NCBI GenBank assembly: GCA_049292975.1
Contig: JBATRZ010000002.1
Coordinates: 1 to 50,591, forward strand
Length of the DNA: 50,591 bases
From: JBGSWE01 sp049292975
GTDB lineage: Bacteria > Patescibacteriota > Saccharimonadia > Saccharimonadales > JACDBH01
Reading direction: 5' to 3'
In this document: positions 29,092 to 36,137 of the stretch, piece by piece
How the letters are laid out: every line of letters starts with the position of its first letter
Position numbering within the stretch: the first letter of the stretch is position 1
Program-made: the position numbers and the translations under genes
Notes under the pieces: generated by a model
What the model was told of the DNA's origin: nothing
The model's database searches: none
Seen by the model: the letters and a program-made list of their open reading frames with translations, nothing else

Positions 29092-29122
29092 TAAACAGTT
29101 AGTAACATAAACTAACTGTTTA
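29092..29122. promoter_or_regulatory. Palindromic operator between the Xre gene and its divergent neighbour
   Basis: Perfect 11-bp arms TAAACAGTTAG and CTAACTGTTTA separated by nine bases. Position, symmetry and spacing suit binding of the adjacent Xre dimer(s). Confidence 0.65.
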
Positions 29123-29178
29123 TCTTTTGCTTTTTATCGGGTATATTTACTAATAGTACTAAATAGGGAGGTTCTATC

Positions 29179-29742
29179 ATGGGTTGGTTTAAGAAACATA
29201 AGATAATAACCGTAATTCTGGCCGTTATCGTCATTGCGGTCATCGCTAGTGCCGCGAGCGGCGGCGGAAATACTAATAACAATTCTGCCGACAGTGGTAG
29301 CAGCAGCAACGCCGAAAAGACGTATAAGTTTAATGACCGCGCCGACAAACAACCTAAAGATGTAGAAGTATTGCCCGGCGAGACAGCAACCGTAGGCGGG
29401 GTTAAAATGACCCTAAGCGGTGTGGAGTACAAGACCCGGCTAAACGACTTTGAAACCGCCGGCAGCGGCAAGACTTATGTTGTCGCCGACGTTGCACTAG
29501 AGAACACCAGCAACGAAACGCAACCGTACAATGTCTTTGACTTCCGTATTCAGACCGCCGGCGGACAGGTGCTGGATGGTGCAATCTCTACTATCCAGAC
29601 TTTGAGTTCTGGCGACCTAGTAGCCGGCGGTAAGGTTACCGGAAAAATTGTCTTTGAAGTACCGGTAGAGGACGGTCATCAGTACGTTGTTTGGAAGCCA
29701 AATGCTTTCAATGCAGACCGTGCAATTATTCAAATTAAGTAG
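29179..29742 (+). CDS. Secreted or membrane-anchored DUF4352-like protein
   Basis: 187 residues. N-terminal MGWFKKHKIITVILAVIVIAVIA is a membrane anchor or uncleaved signal; a Ser/Asn/Gly linker (about 27-48) leads to an immunoglobulin-like beta domain with VGGVKMTLSGVEYKTR, GKTYVVADVALENTSNE and VAGGKVTGKIVFEVP, the pattern of DUF4352 (telomeric-repeat-like) domains. No lipobox Cys. GGGAGG precedes the ATG. Function unknown; it faces outward. Divergently arranged with the Xre regulator, which may control it. Confidence 0.78.
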   Translation: MGWFKKHKIITVILAVIVIAVIASAASGGGNTNNNSADSGSSSNAEKTYKFNDRADKQPKDVEVLPGETATVGGVKMTLSGVEYKTRLNDFETAGSGKTYVVADVALENTSNETQPYNVFDFRIQTAGGQVLDGAISTIQTLSSGDLVAGGKVTGKIVFEVPVEDGHQYVVWKPNAFNADRAIIQIK

Positions 29743-29751
29743 GTGTACTTA

Positions 29752-29800
29752 ATCAGATAAAGAAAAAGGCCCAATCTTAGGGCTTTTTTCTTTATCTGAT
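29752..29800. terminator. Long symmetrical terminator
   Basis: 21-bp arms (29752-29772 and 29780-29800) with one G-T wobble and a seven-base loop; T-runs on both strands. The right arm carries the beginning of the -10 box (TAAGAT, 29800-29805) of the next gene. Confidence 0.85.
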
Positions 29801-29811
29801 AAGATGTAGGC

Positions 29812-30495
29812 ATGTGGCAAAAACAAAACAACCAGCTCTACAAGGAATTTGCCTTCAAGGATTTCAATGAGGCCTTTGTGTTCATGAAAGAAATCGCTCT
29901 GATTGCTGAGGCGCGTAATCACCACCCGCGTTGGCTCAATGACTGGAATAAGGTGCAGTTCTGGTTGTTCACACACTCAGCCGGCGGGGTAACAGAAAAG
30001 GATGAGGCGTTTGCCGATGTTATTGACGGTGTTTATAACCGCGTGATCGGGCTGCGTGCCCAGCTGCCCGCCAAATCCAGGAACACGGCGGAAGTAAAAG
30101 TGTTCGCTGACGGCGGTTCCCGGGGCAACCCCGGGCCGTCGGCCGGGGGCTTTGTTATTCTTGATATGGACGATCAGATCCTGCACGAGAGCGGCAAATA
30201 CCTAGGCATCACCACCAACAACCAGGCCGAGTATCATAGCTTAAAGGGCGGGCTAGAGACGGCGCTCAGGATAGGCGCAAGGAAGGTGCATGTCTATATG
30301 GACAGCATGCTGGTGGTAAACCAGATGAAGGGCATATACAAGGTTAAGAACCGCGACTTGTGGCCCATACACGAAGCCATCAAGAAGCTGGTTCCCGAAT
30401 TTAAAGAAGTAAGCTTTACCCATGTACCGCGCGAATACAACAAGCTGGCTGACAGCATGGTAAACAAAACGCTAGATTCCCAAAAAGATGCCTGA
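29812..30495 (+). CDS. Pterin-4a-carbinolamine dehydratase-like domain fused to RNase HI
   Basis: 227 residues, two domains. Residues 1-75 match the PCD/DCoH family: FAFKDFNEAFVFMKEIALIAEARNHHP pattern with His37-His38-Pro39, His55 and Asp64 (TEKDEAFADVID). Residues 93-222 are RNase HI with the full catalytic set Asp100 (ADGGSRGNPGP), Glu140 (NNQAEYHSL), Asp164 (YMDSML) and Asp214 (NKLADSMV). The RNase H lacks a basic protrusion, like RnhA-type II/RBP forms. The start ATG is six bases after TAAGAT, so leaderless. The two activities have no known pathway link; the PCD part may serve as a dimerisation or binding module. Confidence 0.85.
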   Translation: MWQKQNNQLYKEFAFKDFNEAFVFMKEIALIAEARNHHPRWLNDWNKVQFWLFTHSAGGVTEKDEAFADVIDGVYNRVIGLRAQLPAKSRNTAEVKVFADGGSRGNPGPSAGGFVILDMDDQILHESGKYLGITTNNQAEYHSLKGGLETALRIGARKVHVYMDSMLVVNQMKGIYKVKNRDLWPIHEAIKKLVPEFKEVSFTHVPREYNKLADSMVNKTLDSQKDA

Positions 30496-30502
30496 AAAGC
30501 AA

Positions 30503-30528
30503 AACCGCCTCCGGTAGGGAAGCGGTCT
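30503..30528. terminator. Terminator shared by the RNase H gene and rnpB
   Basis: ACCGCCT/AAGCGGT-type stem with A/T flanks; minus-strand tail TTTTGC ends rnpB. Confidence 0.7.
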
Positions 30529-30537
30529 TGTTAATCT

Positions 30538-30875
30538 AAGCCAGATAATCCGTAAGCCGGGTTCTGTTTTAGCTAATCATCTATCTAGATCTATGATTGC
30601 TCATAGATTCGAGCGGATTGTTTACGACTCATCCCGGCGGGTAACCTTGGTGGGACTCGTCACCTTGCAGCGTACTGGGTTTACCTTCGCTCCATGTCAC
30701 CATGGGGCGCTGTGGGCTCTTACCCCACTCGTTTCACCTTAGCTCTGTAAACAGGGCTGTTTCGTTTCTGTGGCACTTTCCCTGAGGTTGCCCTCGGTTG
30801 CCGTTAGCAACAGTACTTACCCTACGCTGCCCGGACTTTCCTCGTGCAAGCACGCGATTAGCCGAAGATCTGGCC
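30538..30875 (-). ncRNA. rnpB: RNase P RNA, bacterial type A
   Basis: Catalytic RNA that matures tRNA 5' ends. On the minus strand the universal blocks are present in order: GAGGAAAGTCCGGGC (P4/J3-4 region), GGGTAAG, GCCACAGAAACGAAACAGCC, GGTAAACCC, GACGAGTCCCACC and the 3' ACAGAACCCGGCTTA. GGCCAGAT near the 5' end pairs with ATCTGGC at the 3' end (P1). A TATACT box (minus strand, 30881-30886) sets the start near 30875. Confidence 0.93.
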
Positions 30876-30908
30876 CTAACAGTATACCCTAAGGAAGTTA
30901 ATCAATAA

Positions 30909-30936
30909 AATAACACCTCGGGTAAGGGGTGTTATT
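30909..30936 (-). terminator. Terminator after rplT
   Basis: AATAACACC/GGTGTTATT arms; minus-strand tail TTTTATTG, about 20 bases beyond the rplT stop. Confidence 0.75.
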
Positions 30937-30956
30937 CGTGATTGGGCTACCCGGTC

Positions 30957-31298
30957 TTATTCCGCCGCTTTTACAACGGCTTCAAAAGCCTTAGGCTCAG
31001 ATACAGCCAGTTCAGCCAATACCTTGCGGTCAAGTGTAATGTTAGCCTTCTTAAGGCCGGCTATCAGCTTGCTGTAGGTTGTACCGTTAAGCCGGGCGGC
31101 CGCGTTGATGCGGGCGTTCCATAGTTCACGGAACGTGCGCTTCTTGTTGCGGCGGTCACGGTAAGCATGCTGCAGGCTTTTAACGACGGCTTGGCGGCCG
31201 CGCTTAACACTTGAGCGGTTAGGGCGGGTCATGCCCTTGGTCGCCCGGCGGATCTTATTGTGCCGCTGGTGGGAGGTTACACCTCTTTTAACGCGCAT
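30957..31298 (-). CDS. rplT: Ribosomal protein L20
   Basis: 113 residues; the start MRVKRGVTSHQRHNKIRRATKG and the segment AYRDRRNKKRTFRELWNARINAA are diagnostic. Binds 23S rRNA early in assembly and in other bacteria represses the infC-rpmI-rplT operon. Last gene of that operon here, 73 bases after rpmI. The spacer contains an oddly repetitive stretch (TTAATTGCTAATGGTTAATG) similar in style to the pilus spacers. Confidence 0.95.
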   Translation of the reverse strand: MRVKRGVTSHQRHNKIRRATKGMTRPNRSSVKRGRQAVVKSLQHAYRDRRNKKRTFRELWNARINAAARLNGTTYSKLIAGLKKANITLDRKVLAELAVSEPKAFEAVVKAAE

Positions 31299-31371
31299 AT
31301 TATTTAAATTCCTTGCTTATTAATTGCTAATGGTTAATGGCTAATCGCTCATCGGGTTGGCTGGGCCAACC

Positions 31372-31566
31372 CTAGGCTCCTAGTTTCAGTTTTATGTTCT
31401 TGGCTTGCTTGCCGGTGACGGCTTCGAGGCCGGCATAGGTACGCTTGCGGCTTGCGCTCTTCTTGGCCAGCAGGTGGTTGCCGCTTGCATGACGGCGCAG
31501 GACCTTGCCGTTATTGGTAACGCGGATGCGCTTCTTGGTGCCGCTATGAGTTTTTAGCTTGGGCAT
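31372..31566 (-). CDS. rpmI: Ribosomal protein L35
   Basis: 64 residues, MPKLKTHSGTKKRIRVTNNG and KVLRRHASGNHLLAKKSASRK being diagnostic. Preceded by GGAGG seven bases before the ATG (minus strand). Middle gene of infC-rpmI-rplT. Confidence 0.95.
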   Translation of the reverse strand: MPKLKTHSGTKKRIRVTNNGKVLRRHASGNHLLAKKSASRKRTYAGLEAVTGKQAKNIKLKLGA

Positions 31567-31606
31567 TTTATCCTCCGAAACTTTCTATCACTATCATAAT
31601 TTTACC

Positions 31607-32167
31607 TTATTTATCCGCTCTAGTTTCTGCCAGGGGCGATTCCTTAGAAAGTTTGGCGGATGGATTACTCCTTATCACGAATATTAGCTGCTTGCCGTTC
31701 AGTTGAGGTTGCTGATCAACGGCGATTGTCCCGTTAAAGCTCTCGATCACCCGGTCTGCCAGCTTGAAACCGATGTCGCGGTGGGCATTCTCACGCCCGC
31801 GGTAAACGATAGCTATCTTGACCTTATGACCTTCTGTAAGAAAGTCGGTAATCTTGCGCAGCTTGACGCCTAGATCGTGGTCGCTGATCTTGAGTCCGAA
31901 ACGCATCTGTTTGACTTCCAGGGCTTTGGCGTTGCGCTTGTTCTTCTGCAGCTGCTTGGTACGCTGGTAGTTGTACTTGCCCCAATCGACGATCTTGACC
32001 ACAGGCGGCCGTGCCTCGGGGGAAATCTCTACCAGGTCCAGACCCGCTGTTTCTGCCGCTGACAGGGCACTTGCACGCGGCATAACGCCTAAGCTTTGTC
32101 CATCTGCGTCGATGACTCTCAGCTCGGGTGCCCGAATGGCTTCATTCAGGCGGGTTGTCTTGTTGAT
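31607..32167 (-). CDS. infC: Translation initiation factor IF-3, probable ATC start
   Basis: Prevents subunit joining and proofreads start codons. 186 residues if started at ATC 32167 (NKTTRLNEAIRAPELRVIDADGQ...), with N-domain, linker helix (KYNYQRTKQLQKNKRN) and C-domain (KQMRFGLKISDHDLGVKLRK...). No ATG, GTG or TTG lies near: the next in-frame start is at 32236, upstream of the AAGGAG (about 32177-32182) that sits nine bases before the ATC. Use of a non-canonical start is the known basis of IF-3 autoregulation (AUU in E. coli). First gene of its operon. Confidence 0.9.
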   Translation of the reverse strand: MNKTTRLNEAIRAPELRVIDADGQSLGVMPRASALSAAETAGLDLVEISPEARPPVVKIVDWGKYNYQRTKQLQKNKRNAKALEVKQMRFGLKISDHDLGVKLRKITDFLTEGHKVKIAIVYRGRENAHRDIGFKLADRVIESFNGTIAVDQQPQLNGKQLIFVIRSNPSAKLSKESPLAETRADK

Positions 32168-32247
32168 ATACTGCTTCTCCTTAAACGGCTTACTGATTTT
32201 GAACTTGATTGTAACAGATACAACTATAGAGGTCAAGGAGACCGGGA

Positions 32248-33765
32248 TTATATTACTGCCGGTTTGGGACGGTACTGCAGCGCCTCGGCGATGTGGGCGG
32301 CCGTTACGTCATCCGAATCATCAAGGTCAGCGATGGTGCGTGCTACCTTGACGGCACGCATGTAAGCCCGTGCAGACAAGCCCAGCTGCGCGGCGGCGGT
32401 GTCCAGCAGTTGCTTGGCTTCTTCAGAGAGCCTTGCAGCCTGCTTGGTCGTTCGGGTAGAGAGCGAGCCGTTTAGTTTGCCCTGGTTCTCTGGGCGGGCC
32501 AGCTGGCGCGCGCGGGCCTGTGCTACCCGTTTAGCGATCACAGCGCTTTTCTCTTCGTGAGTCTCAAGGTTAAGCAGGGAATGGTGTTCGACAGAGTCAA
32601 CATCTACGTACAGATCTATACGGTCCATGATAGGACCGGAAAGCTTTTTCTCGTACGCCAACACCTGCTGCGGGCTGCAGGAACACGGCTTGCCGGTGCC
32701 GTAGAAGCCGCAGGGGCAAGGATTCTTCGTACCGATAAGGATAAAGTCAGCCGGGAACTCTAAGGAGTCCTTAGCACGGGCAACGCTGATTAGCTTGTCT
32801 TCAAGCGGCTGGCGCAAAGTCTCGATAGTACTGCGGTTAAACTCAGGCAGCTCGTCCAGGAAGAGAACGCCGTTATGAGCCAGGCTGATCTCGCCCGGGC
32901 GGGGGCGGGTACCGCCGCCGATGATAGCGACGCTGCTGGCGCTATGGTGCGGGCTGCGGAAGGGCCGTGTGGTGATGATCTGCTCAAAGTGCTGGCTGGC
33001 CAGGCTGTGCAGGTGTGTGACGGCTAGCATCTCAGCTTGGGTGAGGGCAGGCAATATACCCGGCAGGGCTTTGGCAAGCATGCTTTTGCCGGTTCCTGGA
33101 GCGCCAGATAGCAGTACGTTATGCTGCCCGGCCGCCGCTATTTCCAGCGCGCGTTTGGCCGCCGCCTGGCCAATCACGTCTGAAAAATCATTGGCGGCTT
33201 CGGGCGGCTGCAGCTTATACCGCTTCACCTTATCACTTGGGCTAAAGGCCGGCTCCCCGCTTAACAACCTGCATAGCTCTGTAAGATTGTCTACGGGCAG
33301 CAAGGTAATGCCGGGTACAAGACCGGCTTGGTCAAGGTTGCCTGTAGGGATGATAAAACGGTCGAAACCGTGTTTCTTTGCCGCCAGCAGCTTGCCAATA
33401 ATACCCCTGATTGGCCGTACGCTGCCATCCAGGCCAAGTTCGCCGAATATTAATGAATCACGCAAGGCAGGGGTATCTGCCAATTGCCTGGTAGCGTGCA
33501 AGATGGCTGCTGCCATGGACAGGTCAAAGCTGCTGCCGTCCTTGGGTATGTCGGCGGGTGCGAGGTTTAGGGTAATCCGCTTGCGGGGCAACTCGAGTTT
33601 GCTGGCAGTAAAGGCACCGCGCAGCCGTTCCCGGGCTTCATCGACCGCCTTATTGGCAACGCCTACAATAACTATATTAGGCAGATTATTAGACACATGG
33701 CACTCGACATCAATTACCACGCCTGCGATGCCTTGGTCGATAAGACTGTGGACAGCTGCTCCCAT
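32248..33765 (-). CDS. comM: YifB/ComM-like Mg-chelatase-family AAA+ ATPase
   Basis: 505 residues. N-terminal Lon-like S5 fold domain (VHSLIDQGIAGVVIDVECHVS ... LPRKRITLNLAPADIPKDGSSFDL), AAA+ core with Walker A GAPGTGKSM, the RSPHHSASSVAIIGGG segment, Walker B GVLFLDELPEF, and zinc-like CPCGFYG...PCSCSP cysteines, then the C-terminal helical lid. In naturally competent bacteria ComM is a branch-migration helicase that helps integrate transforming DNA; together with the type IV pilus this fits DNA uptake. -10 TACAAT (minus strand) is ten bases before the ATG. Confidence 0.93.
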   Translation of the reverse strand: MGAAVHSLIDQGIAGVVIDVECHVSNNLPNIVIVGVANKAVDEARERLRGAFTASKLELPRKRITLNLAPADIPKDGSSFDLSMAAAILHATRQLADTPALRDSLIFGELGLDGSVRPIRGIIGKLLAAKKHGFDRFIIPTGNLDQAGLVPGITLLPVDNLTELCRLLSGEPAFSPSDKVKRYKLQPPEAANDFSDVIGQAAAKRALEIAAAGQHNVLLSGAPGTGKSMLAKALPGILPALTQAEMLAVTHLHSLASQHFEQIITTRPFRSPHHSASSVAIIGGGTRPRPGEISLAHNGVLFLDELPEFNRSTIETLRQPLEDKLISVARAKDSLEFPADFILIGTKNPCPCGFYGTGKPCSCSPQQVLAYEKKLSGPIMDRIDLYVDVDSVEHHSLLNLETHEEKSAVIAKRVAQARARQLARPENQGKLNGSLSTRTTKQAARLSEEAKQLLDTAAAQLGLSARAYMRAVKVARTIADLDDSDDVTAAHIAEALQYRPKPAVI

Positions 33766-33835
33766 AATGAAGTTGATTGTACTGTCTGTCCTGCTAATAG
33801 CAAGCCCTATAGCAAATCATTCTGTTGTATTATTG

Positions 33836-33841
33836 TATAAT
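33836..33841 (+). promoter_or_regulatory. -10 box of a candidate small RNA
   Basis: TATAAT in an AT-rich stretch divergent from comM; no gene follows, only the terminated segment below. Confidence 0.45.
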
Positions 33842-33847
33842 TTATGT

Positions 33848-33955
33848 TTTAGCATAAACAGTTAATTTCCGCTAAATTTGCAACAGGGCAGACGTAACCA
33901 TCAGGGATTAAGCCAAGAAAAAACCGCTTCCAGTTTTGGAAGCGGTCTTTTTGTG
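33848..33955 (+). ncRNA. Candidate small RNA of about 105 bases
   Basis: Bounded by TATAAT (33836-33841) and a strong terminator ACCGCTTCCA-GTTT-TGGAAGCGGTCTTTTT (about 33928-33955). No open frame with a ribosome site. The sequence is not recognised; SRP RNA hallmarks are missing. Further hairpins follow: GGTGGTAATGG/CCATTACCACC (about 34002-34038) and AGCACT/AGTGCT (about 34055-34076). Confidence 0.45.
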
Positions 33956-34080
33956 GGTAATTTAGTGTTTTGGCTTTTTATAAGTTTTGGTTTGATTGTG
34001 GCGGTGGTAATGGCTTGCGAGAACCCATTACCACCGATGTTCTTTTTGTTTTTGAGCACTTTTTTTATTCAGTGCTGAGA

Positions 34081-35264
34081 GTATCTTAATATAGCTGCAA
34101 AAGCACTGTCAATAAGATTATGTTTGGAATTCTGTGTATAACTTCAGCCAAAGCTAAGCAGGCTCATGGTATATACGCATCTGCGGCATAAACCAACAGC
34201 CATCACAGGCGCCGTTTTTTAGCCGGTGCCTTGCTGTTTACGCGGGCAAAAAAAGTAGTACAGGGCTAGCGGAAAGCTGCATAGGCAGGACGTTATTGTC
34301 CGGTAGACTGCACGGCTGGTTCTGCGTGCGTCATACCGGCACATCAAGCAAAAGCGCGGGCAGGGGGCCAAACCCGCCTGCCGGTTGTACGGATCCGCTG
34401 TCAGCGCTAGCTGGTTTCTGATAAGTATTAGCTATTAACTTGCCGGCAAAGCAGCCGCTGCCGCCTAGCAACTATGTTACATATCTTGGCAATAGATTTA
34501 TGAATAGCCGGCAGCTGCCTTGCGCTTATTTATACAAACCCAGGGCATGGATTTAGGCAGGTACCGGCCCGTCAGCAATTAATAATCCCTAACAAAATTG
34601 GATTGTTAAGTACCAAACTCCAAGCAAAAAAACGCCATTAATCATCCAGAAATAGCAAATTTGCTGTACCTTATTAGTACGTAATTTGTTTTATCTCATA
34701 CAATACACAGGCTATTGGCAGCACAGACGTCTACTAGGCGAAGAACCAAAAACTTATCCGGATATGGGGCTAACATCCTGCATATATTTCTTACAACAAC
34801 CGCTCTAATATAATCTTAATACCCGTAATACTGGGGCAGTATCCAGGCTAACAACCGAACTTTTGCAAACAGATAGTATTAGCACATATAATCTAGCGTT
34901 AGTAAATACTAAAAAATGTATAAAAAACGTACGTTGTTTATATAACAATAACAAAGCATTAGTTATCATAAGATGAAATAGATAATAAACACAACAATAC
35001 GTATTGACTTTTTTGACCATAAGTAGTATCATGCTTTTGTGATGAAAAACACAAAAACCTTCCAATAATATCATATACAAAATAAGAACAACGCTTATTA
35101 TTCGCTAAACGGATAATGAGCGGTCAGTCAAAAAGTCCGGGGTTATGGTAAGCGCTATATATTCAAATATTTTTGGGCGCATTTACCACCCGGGCTCCAA
35201 GTTATTAGCAACCACCCAGTGAATGTCCGGCTGGGCCAAAAAGCGAACATAGGACCTTACAAAA
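34081..35264. other. Gene-free stretch of about 1.2 kb
   Basis: Nothing with a convincing start, ribosome site and protein-like composition on either strand. The left part (to about 34560) is of average base content with several GC-rich inverted repeats; the right part (34600-35150) is strongly AT-rich with scattered -10-like boxes. A CGCTTATTAT/ATAATGAGCG hairpin lies near 35091-35122. No long direct repeats, CRISPR or tRNA were found. Confidence 0.6.
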
Positions 35265-35618
35265 ATGATGTCACAAACTTTTAAAAAACAGCTGGTTCTT
35301 AGTGCTGCGGGAGTTTGCGGCATCGTTTTATTTATTTTTATGACAGACCCAAGATCCATTTCTGCCGGCCTGCTGCTGGTGCTGCCAGCATTAGTAGCAT
35401 GCACTAGCTTTATACTTGTTAAGCTCAGCCTGGGAATCTTTACAAGCTTATCAGCTGCAAGAATCAAGGCGCTTAGCCTTATAGCTGCCTGCGGGACTAG
35501 CCTGGTCGTAGTACTTGGTTCTTTGGGGCAGCTTGGTTTGCAGGATTTTACGCTGGCCTGCCTATTGATAGGCGGTTTAAGCTGGTACGTAAGGCGCATG
35601 CGAACTGTCCGCGCTTAG
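35265..35618 (+). CDS. Small polytopic membrane protein, unknown
   Basis: 117 residues with four hydrophobic segments (about residues 8-26, 31-50, 67-88, 92-108) and a basic C-terminus (YVRRMRTVRA). Not recognised. Start at ATG 35265 or the adjacent ATG 35268; no Shine-Dalgarno. It stands alone between the gene-free stretch and the VirD4-like locus. Confidence 0.6.
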   Translation: MMSQTFKKQLVLSAAGVCGIVLFIFMTDPRSISAGLLLVLPALVACTSFILVKLSLGIFTSLSAARIKALSLIAACGTSLVVVLGSLGQLGLQDFTLACLLIGGLSWYVRRMRTVRA

Positions 35619-35716
35619 GTGCTTTAGGGCAGCAAGGCAGCCTTTAGCGCCGGCAGCAATATCCAGGCAAACTGCTACAAGACCGTTATGTTTGCTATAC
35701 TTATTGGTAGCAAATT

Positions 35717-36121
35717 ATGAATCCAAACGTCCCCCAACCAAGTTTTGAATTGCCAAGCCCGCACCCTGTGCAGGGTGGTGAGGCCGGTAGTGCGCCCGTG
35801 GAGCAGGGGCCTGCCCGTCCCGAGATATACAGCCAGCCTCCTGCGGCTCCGCAACCCCAGGCCGCGCAACCAGCCCACCCGCTTATTCCCCAGCCATCCG
35901 CTCCTGCAGCGCCGCAATCCGTATCCCAGCCAGTTCAGGCGCAGCCTGCGCCGCTTGCCGCGGATGACGCCGACCTGATCGAAAAGGAGTGGGTTATAAA
36001 GGCCAAACAGATTGTGGCCGCGACCCGTGAAGACCCTCACCTGCAGAACAAAGAGATCAACCGGTTCAAGGCTGATTACCTGAAGAGAAGGTACAACAAA
36101 GATATTAAGGTAGAGGAATAG
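35717..36121 (+). CDS. Proline-rich protein encoded next to the VirD4-like ATPase
   Basis: 134 residues. Residues 1-80 are Pro/Ala/Gln-rich and probably unstructured; residues 83-132 (ADLIEKEWVIKAKQIVAATR ... KEINRFKADYLKRRY) form a compact helical pair that looks conserved. It is followed 16 bases later by the ATPase gene, so it may be a partner of that machine. TATACT at 35696-35701 gives a leader of about nine bases without a ribosome site. Confidence 0.75.
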   Translation: MNPNVPQPSFELPSPHPVQGGEAGSAPVEQGPARPEIYSQPPAAPQPQAAQPAHPLIPQPSAPAAPQSVSQPVQAQPAPLAADDADLIEKEWVIKAKQIVAATREDPHLQNKEINRFKADYLKRRYNKDIKVEE

Positions 36122-36137
36122 GGCCGGGTAGGGCGCC

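Noticed and set aside
33878..34078. 66-codon frame in the gap after comM
   Set aside because: It reads through two terminator hairpins and T-runs, and has no ribosome site or promoter at the right distance.
35265..35618. Holin or toxin call for the small membrane protein
   Set aside because: Only hydrophobicity supports it; no neighbouring lysis, phage or antitoxin gene.
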